Positions 1 to 7,459 of a DNA stretch of 64,000 bases are shown here, piece by piece. How positions within the stretch are numbered: position 1 is the stretch's first letter; each line of letters starts with the position of its first letter. The stretch covers positions 1-64,000 of the forward strand of contig NZ_QRIL01000003.1 in the NCBI RefSeq assembly GCF_003471165.1, given 5' to 3'. This DNA is from Ruminococcus sp. AM22-13 (GTDB lineage: Bacteria > Bacillota > Clostridia > Lachnospirales > Lachnospiraceae). The notes beneath the pieces were generated by a model that was not told the origin of the DNA, did no database searches, and worked only from the letters and a program-made list of their open reading frames with translations. The position numbers were made by a program, and so were the translations under genes.

Positions 1-54
1 AAGAATGATTTTCAGGGAATGTTGACATGTATGTAGTTTTGAAGATACAGTGAG

Positions 55-85
55 AAAACCAGCTAGTAATTAGCTGGTTTTTTTG
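55..85 (+). terminator. Intrinsic terminator of a gene left of the window
   Basis: An 11-bp perfect stem (55-65 with 71-81, five-base loop) runs straight into a T tract. It probably ends a gene lying before the window, since no coding sequence is visible in the first 50 bases. Confidence 0.8.
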
Positions 86-114
86 TGCGAAAAAAACAGA
101 TATAAAATGATATT

Positions 115-235
115 TAACCGAATCAAGTAAGTCCCCTGCGGAGGTTGCGAAGAGCAATAAGCAGTGGGTGGGACTTGCTTGTATCAGGATGGGTACAAGC
201 AAGTCCTGATAAACTGCGGAGCAGTTATTCGGTTA
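115..235 (+). repeat. Family A palindromic repeat, full-length copy
   Basis: This 121-bp unit is bounded by a perfect 9-bp inverted repeat (TAACCGAAT at 115-123, ATTCGGTTA at 227-235). Inside are a long hairpin pairing AAGTAAGTCCC with GGGACTTGCTT, a second hairpin opened by TATCAGGA and closed by TCCTGATA, and a third short one. Near-identical or degraded copies lie at about 18203, 20299, 35380, 43171, 46174, 47762 and 53744. It carries no open reading frame, so it behaves like a MITE or REP-type element mobilised in trans. Confidence 0.8.
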
Positions 236-236
236 T

Positions 237-515
237 GGTCAGGTAGATGCAGTAGTTTCTCTTGAAAATAGTGATACAGAAAAAGCAGTAGATCTCCTTT
301 TTAATGATGATAGTATTTCCTGGAGAATTTATGGAGAAGGCTGTTCCGAAAAACTGGTATATTATCTTGACAAGGGACTGATACAGGAACTTATAGTTCC
401 AAATGAATATTATATGGGATATTAGAGCATAGCTATGGCGGCACAGAACATCAGATATTATACAGATAAAACAGATCAGATAGAGGTTGAGTTTTTCGAA
501 GTGACGAAAGAATGA
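237..515 (+). pseudogene. C-terminal remnant of a sugar-binding protein
   Basis: Reading frame 3 from 237 gives a recognisable tail of a periplasmic sugar-binding-type protein, with motifs such as GEGCSEKLVYYLDKG and IVPNEYYMGY. It is interrupted by TAG at 423-425, continues with clear family similarity after it, and stops with TGA at 513-515. It has no start codon and begins right at the edge of the family A repeat. In many Lachnospiraceae such a gene sits directly ahead of an mglB-like gene, which fits the next fragment. I read it as dead. Confidence 0.6.
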
Positions 516-1311
516 GCAAGTCAAAAGTCTGATCGAGAAGGGCTGTAATGTGGTATGTGTGAATTTGGTTGACCGTACAGAGCCTACAACAATAACTGAT
601 TTTGCGGAGAATAATAATGTTCCGATTATTTTCTTTAATCGTGAACTGGTAGCTGAGGATCTCGAACGCTGGAAAGATTTGTACTATGTGGGTGCGGATG
701 CTTCGGAATCAGGGACACTGGAAGGAGAACTGGCAGCAGATGCATTTAAAGAGAATGCAGCTATGGATAAAAACAGTGATGGTATCTGTCAGTATGTAGT
801 GCTTGAGGGCGAGGCCGGTCACCAGGATTCTATTGTGCGTACGGAATATTCAGTAAATACGATGGTTGAAAAAGGCGTAGAAACAGAGAAACTGGGATAT
901 GCAATCGCAAATTGGAACAGAGCTCAGGCACAGACGAAAACAGCGGCTATGCTGACTCAGTTTAATGGAAAAATTGAACTTATCATTGCCAATAATGATG
1001 ATATGGCATTGGGAGCAATAGATGCTTTGAAAGCATCTCAGATTCCAAAAGAGGAGTGGCCCGGTGTTGTTGGAATTGATGGTACGGATGCAGGGCTTGA
1101 TGCAGTGAGAAATGAAGAAATGCTTGGAACTGTTTATAATGATAAAGAGGGGCAGGCACAGGAGATGCTAAATCTGGCTTTTGCAATCGCTACAAACGGA
1201 ACAAAGGAGAATATTCCTCTGATAGACGGAAAATATGTGCGTACACCTTATCATAAAGTTACACAGGATAATATTGAAGATTGTGAAAATAAACAAGGGG
1301 CTGTCGATTGA
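505..1311 (+). pseudogene. Truncated galactose/glucose-binding protein (MglB-like)
   Basis: The frame is open from 505 and encodes the middle and C-terminal parts of a type-1 periplasmic sugar-binding protein, beginning around EQVKSLIEKGCNVVCVNLVD. Family landmarks are IIFFNRE, YVGADASESG, AMLTQF and ANNDDMALGAIDAL, plus VVGIDGTDAG. The signal peptide and first lobe (roughly 80-100 residues) are missing and no ribosome binding site precedes the internal ATG at 550. The N-terminus is joined directly to the tail of the previous binding protein, as expected from a deletion between two similar neighbours. No permease or ATPase partners are nearby, so a function is unlikely. Confidence 0.7.
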
Positions 1312-1325
1312 CAGCCCCTTAAATT
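1295..1325 (+). terminator. Intrinsic terminator overlapping the mglB-like stop codon
   Basis: An 11-bp GC-rich stem (AAGGGGCTGTC 1295-1305 with GACAGCCCCTT 1310-1320, loop GATT) overlaps the TGA stop at 1309-1311. The T tract after it is short and interrupted (AAATTTT). Confidence 0.75.
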
Positions 1326-1375
1326 TTCCTGAAATCAATATCATGCATATGATACAGAAAAAATATCTGATTTAA

Positions 1376-1750
1376 TTAAAGTGTCTGGATGTAAGCTAAT
1401 AAATCTTCTTTTTCTGCACCGGTTAATTTATGGCCTTTTGTGAATGCGCATATGAAATTTTTAAGGGATCCTTCGTAGGAGTCGTCAACGATTTCTTTTG
1501 CGTAGTTTTCATAAAACTTTTTTGAGGAGACAGAGGGAATATAAATCGCACGTTTTCCACTTTTGTCTATATTTAAAAAGCCCTTCTGTGACAGACGTGA
1601 AAGGAATGTATTTACAGTCTGTTTCTTCCATGCTTTCTTTTCAACCTCATTAAAATGAACCATAATCTCAGCGAAGGTTGCAGGTGTTTCTCTGGTCCAT
1701 AAATACTGTAAAATATAAAATTCTGTTGCGCTCATTGCATTGCGTACCAT
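1376..1750 (-). CDS. BlaI/MecI/CopY-family transcriptional repressor
   Basis: The 124-residue protein has the compact winged-helix fold of penicillinase-repressor relatives: an N-terminal helix with ILQYLW, a region ending KKQTVNTFLSRLSQKGFL that matches the recognition helix, and a wing rich in basic residues (KSGKRAIYIP). The C-terminal half should form the dimerisation helices. Family members repress beta-lactamase or copper genes and are inactivated by proteolysis or metal. Here there is no BlaR1-type sensor or beta-lactamase neighbour, so the target is unknown. The start has AGGAGGAC upstream, which supports the called ATG. Confidence 0.85.
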   Translation of the reverse strand: MVRNAMSATEFYILQYLWTRETPATFAEIMVHFNEVEKKAWKKQTVNTFLSRLSQKGFLNIDKSGKRAIYIPSVSSKKFYENYAKEIVDDSYEGSLKNFICAFTKGHKLTGAEKEDLLAYIQTL

Positions 1751-2103
1751 TAATTAAGTCCTCCTTATTAGTATTATAGATATGTACCCATGGAATATAA
1801 AAACGGTGCTCCACTCTGATACCAGTTGATTGCAGAGTTGCTATTCACCTCTTTACCGGTAATGGGGGTATGGGATATTGCCGATAAAAAGTATGATGAA
1901 ATAATACCGTTTATTTCGTGAGTAGTAACACTGTCAGGGTACACATGGTACAGGTGTGTGATGAGGGCAAAAACATACAAACCCTAACATCTACATATTA
2001 TTTTAATATAAAAATATAAATATTACTAGGTGTAGAAATAGACAAAATTTTAAGCAGAAAATAGGCTAATTTATCGGATTTCGGAACCTGCTTTCAGGAA
2101 CAC
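1751..2103. other. Gene-free interval with possible degraded coding sequence
   Basis: About 350 bases lie between two minus-strand genes. A plus-strand frame (about 1776-1919) reads like a decayed protein segment with an internal stop, but I could not assign it to a family. Its minus-strand complement gives only a 68-codon frame without a good ribosome binding site. The AT-rich stretch 1985-2060 probably holds the promoter of the BlaI-type gene. Confidence 0.35.
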
Positions 2104-2745
2104 TTATACAGTAGCCTCGCGAATCATGCAGTATTGTTTTAGACCGAAGTGATGTTTTTCTACAATTCCATATGTTTTAAATCCGAAATGCTCATAAATA
2201 GGGACATTTTCCGGATTATGGGTTTCCAGGGAGATTAGCATTTTGTGCTTCTGCGCGTAGTCGATTACTTCTTCCATGAGAAGGTCGGCAAGTCCGTGGT
2301 GCTGGTGTCCGGGATCTACTGCAAGATAGATTACATGAAGGCGGTCTGTCTGGTGGAGCTGGTCTGTCCAGCTGGAATTCAGGTAGTCTTTGCCCTGGAT
2401 AAAATTCCAGAAAGTCTTCAGGCTGGGATCTTCTTTGATCAGCCATCCGTCAGTGGTAAGTAGCGCCTTGGCTTCGGTGAGACAATATTGCAGAACGTTG
2501 TAAGGTTCACTTTCATCTGAAACGACCAGGATACTGTTTAATTCACTGCTGTCAGAGTAGATTTCACAGGTTTGGTAGAATTCTGTAAGGTCGCAGGAAA
2601 AGAGTTCGGGCAGGAGGCGTTCTCTGGTTGCATCATCCGGAATCAGGGTGTGATACAGAGGATCCTGTGCGAAGCAGACGGTTAAGAGTTTCTGTAATCG
2701 TGGTAAATCTTCTTCTTGTACTCGATATAAATTATCGCTTTCCAT
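2104..2745 (-). CDS. GNAT-family N-acetyltransferase
   Basis: This 213-residue protein carries the GNAT acetyl-CoA signature: a beta strand HVIYLAVDPGHQHHG followed by the helix LADLLMEEVIDYAQ, then SLETHNPENVPIYEHFGFKTYG, the typical second half of the fold. It would transfer an acetyl group from acetyl-CoA to an amine; the substrate cannot be read from the sequence. I place the start at 2745 rather than at an upstream ATG (2805) because an AGGAG lies 13 bases before 2745 and nothing comparable precedes 2805. It is monocistronic. Confidence 0.85.
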   Translation of the reverse strand: MESDNLYRVQEEDLPRLQKLLTVCFAQDPLYHTLIPDDATRERLLPELFSCDLTEFYQTCEIYSDSSELNSILVVSDESEPYNVLQYCLTEAKALLTTDGWLIKEDPSLKTFWNFIQGKDYLNSSWTDQLHQTDRLHVIYLAVDPGHQHHGLADLLMEEVIDYAQKHKMLISLETHNPENVPIYEHFGFKTYGIVEKHHFGLKQYCMIREATV

Positions 2746-2886
2746 AGTATGTATGAATCTCCTTATTTTTTTCAATGGATTATAGTAATCTATAAGATAG
2801 TGCAATTAATCTAGCCCATCAGAAAATGAAATTTTAGTTGCATTATTTTCTGGAATTGCTATAGAGTGTGTCTGAAAACTCATTCG

Positions 2887-4998
2887 TTATAGAATTGGCG
2901 AGTTAAAAACGTCATTAAACATGGCTGACAGTTTGCTGACAGAGCTATTCAGGTAGCGGATATCATCTTTGTAATAAGCTCTTTGTCTGCGCAGAGCAGC
3001 TTCCAGACGGCGAATCTCTCCGTCCAGTTCCGGATTCTCTTCTTCCAGGCGCTGTTTTAATTTTTGTACGATTCCGTAAAGATTTTCATGATGCATGATA
3101 CGTCCGGCACCCCACATCAGGCGATCTTTGGGCTGGTGAAGAATGTATTCGGTGAAATGGTAATACACTTCTTCATCAAAAAGGAATGCGTACATGTTGT
3201 TGTCTACACGATAGAGTGCTTTCAGCGCATCTGTGATATTTCCTTCAGATAAAACCTGGCAGGCTTTTTCCAGCTGCCGGATATTTCTGGAAGCGGCTTC
3301 CTGTGGGAAAATTACTTCATCCTGCCAGTTGAGACGCACCAGATAGTCCTGAGCTTTGCGGAAAATCTTCAGCAGTTTCAGCCCGACAGGTTCCCATTTG
3401 GAACGAAAATTTCTGCGGAATGCGGAATCTGAAAGTGCAGCATATTCTTCATTGATCTGGCATATTTTTTTGTAAATATTTCTGGCCGATTCGGTGGCTG
3501 TCCGTAAGTTCTGAAGCAGAGTTTCCTGTTCAGAATTTGCAAATGAAAGGGCATTTTCGTGAATACTGTCTGTGACTGCGTTCATGGTATTACTGAAATT
3601 CATCGGTGGCAGGACAAGTCTGTCAATGGTCATGATCAGCTTCAGATAGCATTCATGATGAAACTGATAGACAGCTTCCTGGTAAACATCCTGATTATCA
3701 TATTGGGAATGATAATAATTCTGCATGAATGGCCCGGCGCTGAAGTCATTGACTGTGGATGGGATACCTGCGATTGCCATGGAGAAATCATCAGACCATG
3801 TCTCGATGGGAGAGAGAACTGTAATCCCGTCAAGATATGCTTCCTTCGGGACAGTCAGGCTGTCTGTAAACTGTCTGATGAAATCTGCATATTCATAGGT
3901 ACAGCGGATGGCATCCTGCGTATTGTGTGCGTGTGCAGGAAGTTCAAAGTTCAGGTCTGCAATCACTTTACCCTGCCAGTCAGGATGTACGCGGAATACC
4001 TGATTGTAGGCTCCTGTTGACCAGTCGTATTTGGAATCAATGATTCCCCATTCCTCGGCAGCCATTGCACAGAAGACGAGAGTGTGGGCAGGTTTATAGC
4101 CGCCCTTTACCAGTGCACGGGCAATGCCGAGCATCATGGCGACTGCTGCATTATCGTCCTGGAATCCATCGAAATAGGAATCATAGTGTGCGGACAGCAG
4201 GATCATAGAGTCTGTCTCAGTCCCCTGTATTTTACCTGTGATATTGCCTGCTGTTGTGTCCGGGATCACTCTGGAACGGGCATCCAGTGATACTTTTAAT
4301 GAGGATCTGCGTAATAAAGCAGCATCCTGTTCTGGAGTGTTACGGATATCTTCTGAATCAGCGGTATTGTCTTCGCAGGCGGAAATTTTATTCCGGAGGG
4401 CACGCTTCAGGATACGTGCATCTGCCTGAGACAGGGAGAATGCAGGTGCGAAATCAGGACCTGCGATATCCTGTGCATTCAGCGCAGTTTCTGCGATTTC
4501 TCCGTAGCCGTTTGCCTGAACTGCGATCAGGGCAGCAGCGCCGCGCAGATAAGCCTGATAAACAGGGAAGCTGATCCACCATTCGTCGCGTTGGTTGATC
4601 TCAACCATAACCAGCTTTCCTTTTACGTTTATGCCTTCATAATCTGCGGCAGTTCCTTTTCCCAGATAAACGAGTTCATAATCTTCAAATCCGTCTGTCT
4701 CGAAATTTGTCTGATATCCGCCCATCTGAAAGGTGTGTTCCTGCCCGTCATCATCTGTAAATTTCAGGACTGCCTTCTCGAATTCCCATCCGTCCAGTGA
4801 GAATGTATCTCTGGTTACATCGGTAAGTCCGATAGCTTTCATTTCCCTGTATAACATATCTCCTGTAGCTGTTTCTGCAGCGGAACCTGCAGTACGATAG
4901 CCCAGAACAGGGTTTGTTTTCTCTTTTTCCATGCGTCTGGCAAGCTGGTAGGACCAGTCTGTGTCAATGCAGGAAATACAGGAATCTTCAATGTTCAA
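2887..4998 (-). CDS. M28-family zinc metallopeptidase with PA insert
   Basis: The 703-residue protein matches M28 (aminopeptidase Y/S type) peptidases. A PA-domain insert lies at about residues 105-200 (YEGINVKGKLVMVE, RGAAALIAV). The catalytic domain supplies the usual di-zinc ligands: H271 and D273 in SAHYDS, D281 in FQDDNAA, E315-E316 in AAEEWG, D348 in IADLNFE and H430 in YYHSQYDN. A long helical C-terminal extension (about 470-703) is unusual for the family. No signal peptide is visible, so it is probably cytoplasmic and works on peptides. The start has GAGGCGAAATAA upstream. A MITE-like element lies 60 bases before it. Confidence 0.88.
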   Translation of the reverse strand: MNIEDSCISCIDTDWSYQLARRMEKEKTNPVLGYRTAGSAAETATGDMLYREMKAIGLTDVTRDTFSLDGWEFEKAVLKFTDDDGQEHTFQMGGYQTNFETDGFEDYELVYLGKGTAADYEGINVKGKLVMVEINQRDEWWISFPVYQAYLRGAAALIAVQANGYGEIAETALNAQDIAGPDFAPAFSLSQADARILKRALRNKISACEDNTADSEDIRNTPEQDAALLRRSSLKVSLDARSRVIPDTTAGNITGKIQGTETDSMILLSAHYDSYFDGFQDDNAAVAMMLGIARALVKGGYKPAHTLVFCAMAAEEWGIIDSKYDWSTGAYNQVFRVHPDWQGKVIADLNFELPAHAHNTQDAIRCTYEYADFIRQFTDSLTVPKEAYLDGITVLSPIETWSDDFSMAIAGIPSTVNDFSAGPFMQNYYHSQYDNQDVYQEAVYQFHHECYLKLIMTIDRLVLPPMNFSNTMNAVTDSIHENALSFANSEQETLLQNLRTATESARNIYKKICQINEEYAALSDSAFRRNFRSKWEPVGLKLLKIFRKAQDYLVRLNWQDEVIFPQEAASRNIRQLEKACQVLSEGNITDALKALYRVDNNMYAFLFDEEVYYHFTEYILHQPKDRLMWGAGRIMHHENLYGIVQKLKQRLEEENPELDGEIRRLEAALRRQRAYYKDDIRYLNSSVSKLSAMFNDVFNSPIL

Positions 4999-5060
4999 TT
5001 TATTTCGCCTCTTTCCTGATTTTGTAAAATGATATACTGTAAGTTTTTATTATATAGTAA

Positions 5061-5204
5061 ACTATAAATGAGCAAATTTGAAAAACTGTACAATTGAATC
5101 CACGGTATGCGGATAGCAAAAAGTATAAAGCAGTTGAATGTTCGCGTAATGTGCACAACCAGCTATGAATTTTGTGCACTTTTAGATATTTGCTCATTTA
5201 TAGT
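5061..5204. mobile_element. MITE-like element with 17-bp inverted ends and 5-bp target duplication
   Basis: A 144-bp unit is bounded by a perfect 17-bp inverted repeat (ACTATAAATGAGCAAAT at 5061-5077 and its complement at 5188-5204). AGTAA occurs directly outside both ends (5056-5060 and 5205-5209), as a target-site duplication would. An internal GTGCACAA/TTGTGCAC hairpin is present and there is no open reading frame. It sits in the promoter region of the M28 peptidase gene. No second copy occurs in this window. Confidence 0.7.
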
Positions 5205-5354
5205 AGTAAAAATATTTTAGCATAAACAAAGAAATGCCACAAGAGAAGGTAGTGCTGCAAAGAGACCCTTATTATGGAATAGATACTGGAATCTGAATAT
5301 TCAAGACCATAGTAAAAGTGAATAAAAAAACATATAAATATTAGATGTAAATTA

Positions 5355-5383
5355 TTGACGTTAACCAAATGGAATTATATAAT
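5355..5383 (+). promoter_or_regulatory. Sigma-A promoter of the first cobalamin-riboswitch gene
   Basis: TTGACG at 5355-5360 and TATAAT at 5378-5383 are separated by 17 bp. The transcript would start near 5390 and run into the cobalamin riboswitch. The second riboswitch unit has the same TTGACG hexamer and spacing. Confidence 0.7.
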
Positions 5384-5469
5384 AAAAATATAATGAAGTT
5401 GGGGAAAAGCCTTAGCGCGGAGTAAAAATAGTTTTTGACTTTTAGCCCCTGATATCATATTATAAAAAT

Positions 5470-5629
5470 AATGCATGTTTCCAGTAATATGGAATTAAAA
5501 GGGAAACCGGTGCAAGTCCGGTACGGTCCCGCCACTGTAAAAGGGAGCTTTTTATCATATATGTCACTGCTTAAGAGGCGGGAAGACGATAAAATGCGAT
5601 GAACTTAAGTCAGGAGACCTGCTTGCATT
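5470..5629 (+). promoter_or_regulatory. Cobalamin riboswitch 1
   Basis: The conserved B12-box elements are present in order: AAAGGGAAACCGGTGCAAGT with its pairing partner TCCGGTACGGTCCCGCCACTG, and AAGTCAGGAGACCTGC near the end. A P1 helix pairs AATGCA (5470-5475) with TGCATT (5624-5629). A hairpin at about 5639-5665 (TTTCTTA/TAAGAAA) followed by T-rich sequence may be the terminator arm of the expression platform. Adenosyl- or methylcobalamin binding is expected to switch off the downstream gene. Confidence 0.93.
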
Positions 5630-5779
5630 AAAAAAGGTTATTTCTTACGGTGTATAAGAAAGGCTTTATTTTTATACCTAAAATACATTTTAAGAAAAGG
5701 ATCTTTTTTATTTCAGGAAAGGATGTGAGAAAAGAAAACTTGAATTTTTATACAAATACGACAGAAAGGTAAAAAAGGA

Positions 5780-6988
5780 ATGAAAAAGATAATAAGTTTT
5801 ATATTGACAATGATTATGCTGCTTACCTGCACCAGTATTTCAGTTATGGCAGCTGACACTCAGAGTGATACAACAAATCAGGACGGAAAAATGACAATAG
5901 GAGTGTCCGTATATAATCTGAATGATGCAGAAGTAAGAGCATTTAGAAATTATTTTGAAAATTATGTCGGCATGGCTTTTGATGTCGAGTTTTTATATTC
6001 TTCCAGTATAAGTACAGCAGAAGAAGAAATCAGCTTTATCAACGAGCTTCATGAAAGAAATGTAAAGGGAATTATTTCTTTCCTTTCCTCAGATCTTGAA
6101 GAAGTTCTTCCGGTATGTGAAGAATATGGTATGTATTATGTACGTGGCTCAGGAACGATCAGTGATGAAATGTATGAGAAAGTAAAGGATAATCCTTATT
6201 TTCTGGGAACAATAGGAACATCTGTTGAAACAGAAATGGATGCGGCTGCCAATATGGCGGAGTATTTTGTTTCAGAGGATCAGAATAACCAGAATCATTA
6301 CATAATAGCATGTGGAGGATCTGCTATCGGTAATGAGATGCATCGTCTGAGAACGATTGGTATTCTGAATAAGCTTCAGGAAGCATATGGCCTGTCATAT
6401 GAGAAGTCTGTAGAAGAACTGGTGAATACGCAGGATACTGAAGAAATTGAAACAGGCAGTGACATTAAGATTACTCTGGTTCCGGGGTATCCAAAAGATC
6501 ACCTGGATGAAAAGCTGGCTGATTCGCTGAATACAGGAGAGTATAATGTTATTCTGAGTGTAGTGAGCGCAAGTGATTTTATCAAGATAATTGATGCTTA
6601 TGAAGAAGAGAACAGTACAGATGTATTGTTGGGTTCCATTGACTGTTTTACAGAAGATACATACGAAATGTTTAATAAAAAGGGATATAACGGCAAGGAA
6701 AGAATCGACTATCTTGTAGGAAAATACGGTGCTATCGTTGCACCATCATTTGTTGCCATGAAAAATGCTCTGGAAGGCTTTGCAGAAGATTACCGTGAAG
6801 ATGGAAGTGCTTTCCGGCTGCAGCAGTCATTCTGGACAGCGGATTCAGTAGATGAGTTTAATAAGCAGTATGCGTTATCTATTGGAATGTATGATAATAC
6901 ATATAGTGTAGAGGACATGATGGAAGTTCTGAAATCCTATACACCGGAAACAAATTTTGAGAAATTCCGGAAATTTACGGAAAAATAG
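5780..6988 (+). CDS. Cobalamin-riboswitch-controlled secreted binding protein
   Basis: The 402-residue protein starts with a signal peptide (about residues 1-24, cleavage after VMA) without a lipobox cysteine. The mature part looks like a LacI/sugar-binding-type periplasmic fold: MTIGVSVYNLND strand, the RNVKGIISFLSSD segment, CGGSAIGNEMHRLRTIGIL, and VILSVVSASDFIKIIDAYE. It is not a BtuF-type cobalamin-binding protein by eye, and no transport genes accompany it inside its own unit. A cobalamin riboswitch and its own promoter lie upstream, and a second riboswitch begins 90 bases after its stop. A role in capturing a corrinoid, cobalt complex or a B12-linked nutrient is inference only. Confidence 0.75.
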   Translation: MKKIISFILTMIMLLTCTSISVMAADTQSDTTNQDGKMTIGVSVYNLNDAEVRAFRNYFENYVGMAFDVEFLYSSSISTAEEEISFINELHERNVKGIISFLSSDLEEVLPVCEEYGMYYVRGSGTISDEMYEKVKDNPYFLGTIGTSVETEMDAAANMAEYFVSEDQNNQNHYIIACGGSAIGNEMHRLRTIGILNKLQEAYGLSYEKSVEELVNTQDTEEIETGSDIKITLVPGYPKDHLDEKLADSLNTGEYNVILSVVSASDFIKIIDAYEEENSTDVLLGSIDCFTEDTYEMFNKKGYNGKERIDYLVGKYGAIVAPSFVAMKNALEGFAEDYREDGSAFRLQQSFWTADSVDEFNKQYALSIGMYDNTYSVEDMMEVLKSYTPETNFEKFRKFTEK

Positions 6989-7012
6989 ATAGAAAATAAG
7001 AGTCTAAAATAA

Positions 7013-7041
7013 TTGACGTATACATGATGGTATGTTATGAT
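7013..7041 (+). promoter_or_regulatory. Sigma-A promoter of the ABC-importer operon
   Basis: TTGACG at 7013-7018 and TATGAT at 7036-7041 are 17 bp apart, just upstream of the second cobalamin riboswitch. The match to the first unit's promoter suggests the two units were duplicated or are co-regulated. Confidence 0.65.
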
Positions 7042-7080
7042 AGATGAGTATTCATACGGTCATTTAATGATTTTAGAGAT

Positions 7081-7250
7081 AAGTTCAGACCAGCAGAAGC
7101 GTCCTGCTGGTCTGATTAAAAGGGAAACCGGTGTAAATCCGGTACGATCCCGTCACTGTGATAGTTGGTTTTCAGCTGAATGCCACTGGAAGATATTTTT
7201 CTGGGAAGGTGTTGAAAATGGGTAAGCTTAAGTCAGGAGACCTGCTTATT
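7081..7250 (+). promoter_or_regulatory. Cobalamin riboswitch 2
   Basis: The B12-box core AAAGGGAAACCGGTGTAAAT, then TCCGGTACGATCCCGTCACTG, and the terminal AAGTCAGGAGACCTGCTT (7230-7247) are all recognisable. Compared with riboswitch 1 the variable arms differ, so this is a diverged aptamer rather than a fresh copy. It precedes the ABC importer operon. Confidence 0.93.
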
Positions 7251-7353
7251 TCTGGTAAAAGAGATTCTTGCGGACGACGAGAAATCCTGATTAAGAGTTA
7301 CAACTTCATGTGTTGCATATATATGTTTGATTCTTTAATGGTAAGATTTCGTG

Positions 7354-7382
7354 ACGGATGTGGGAGCATCTGTCTTTTTTTT
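7354..7382 (+). terminator. Terminator arm of cobalamin riboswitch 2
   Basis: A hairpin pairs ACGGATG (7354-7360) with CATCTGT (7367-7373) and is followed by C and eight T residues. It lies about 100 bases after the aptamer and 80 before the first gene, as expected for transcriptional control by attenuation. Confidence 0.7.
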
Positions 7383-7459
7383 CGTTCAAAATCACAGGAA
7401 TGGACAGTATGAGAAGGAAGAAAAACAACGAAGAAACAAAAAAAGAAAGGAAGTAAAGG

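Noticed and set aside
1774..1980. 68-codon minus-strand frame upstream of the BlaI-type gene
   Set aside because: No ribosome binding site at its start and no family similarity; the plus strand looks at least as coding-like, so it is reported only as possible degraded sequence.
3559..4020. 153-codon plus-strand frame inside the M28 peptidase gene
   Set aside because: It lies antisense within a well-supported gene, has no family similarity or ribosome binding site, and reflects codon bias of the opposite strand.
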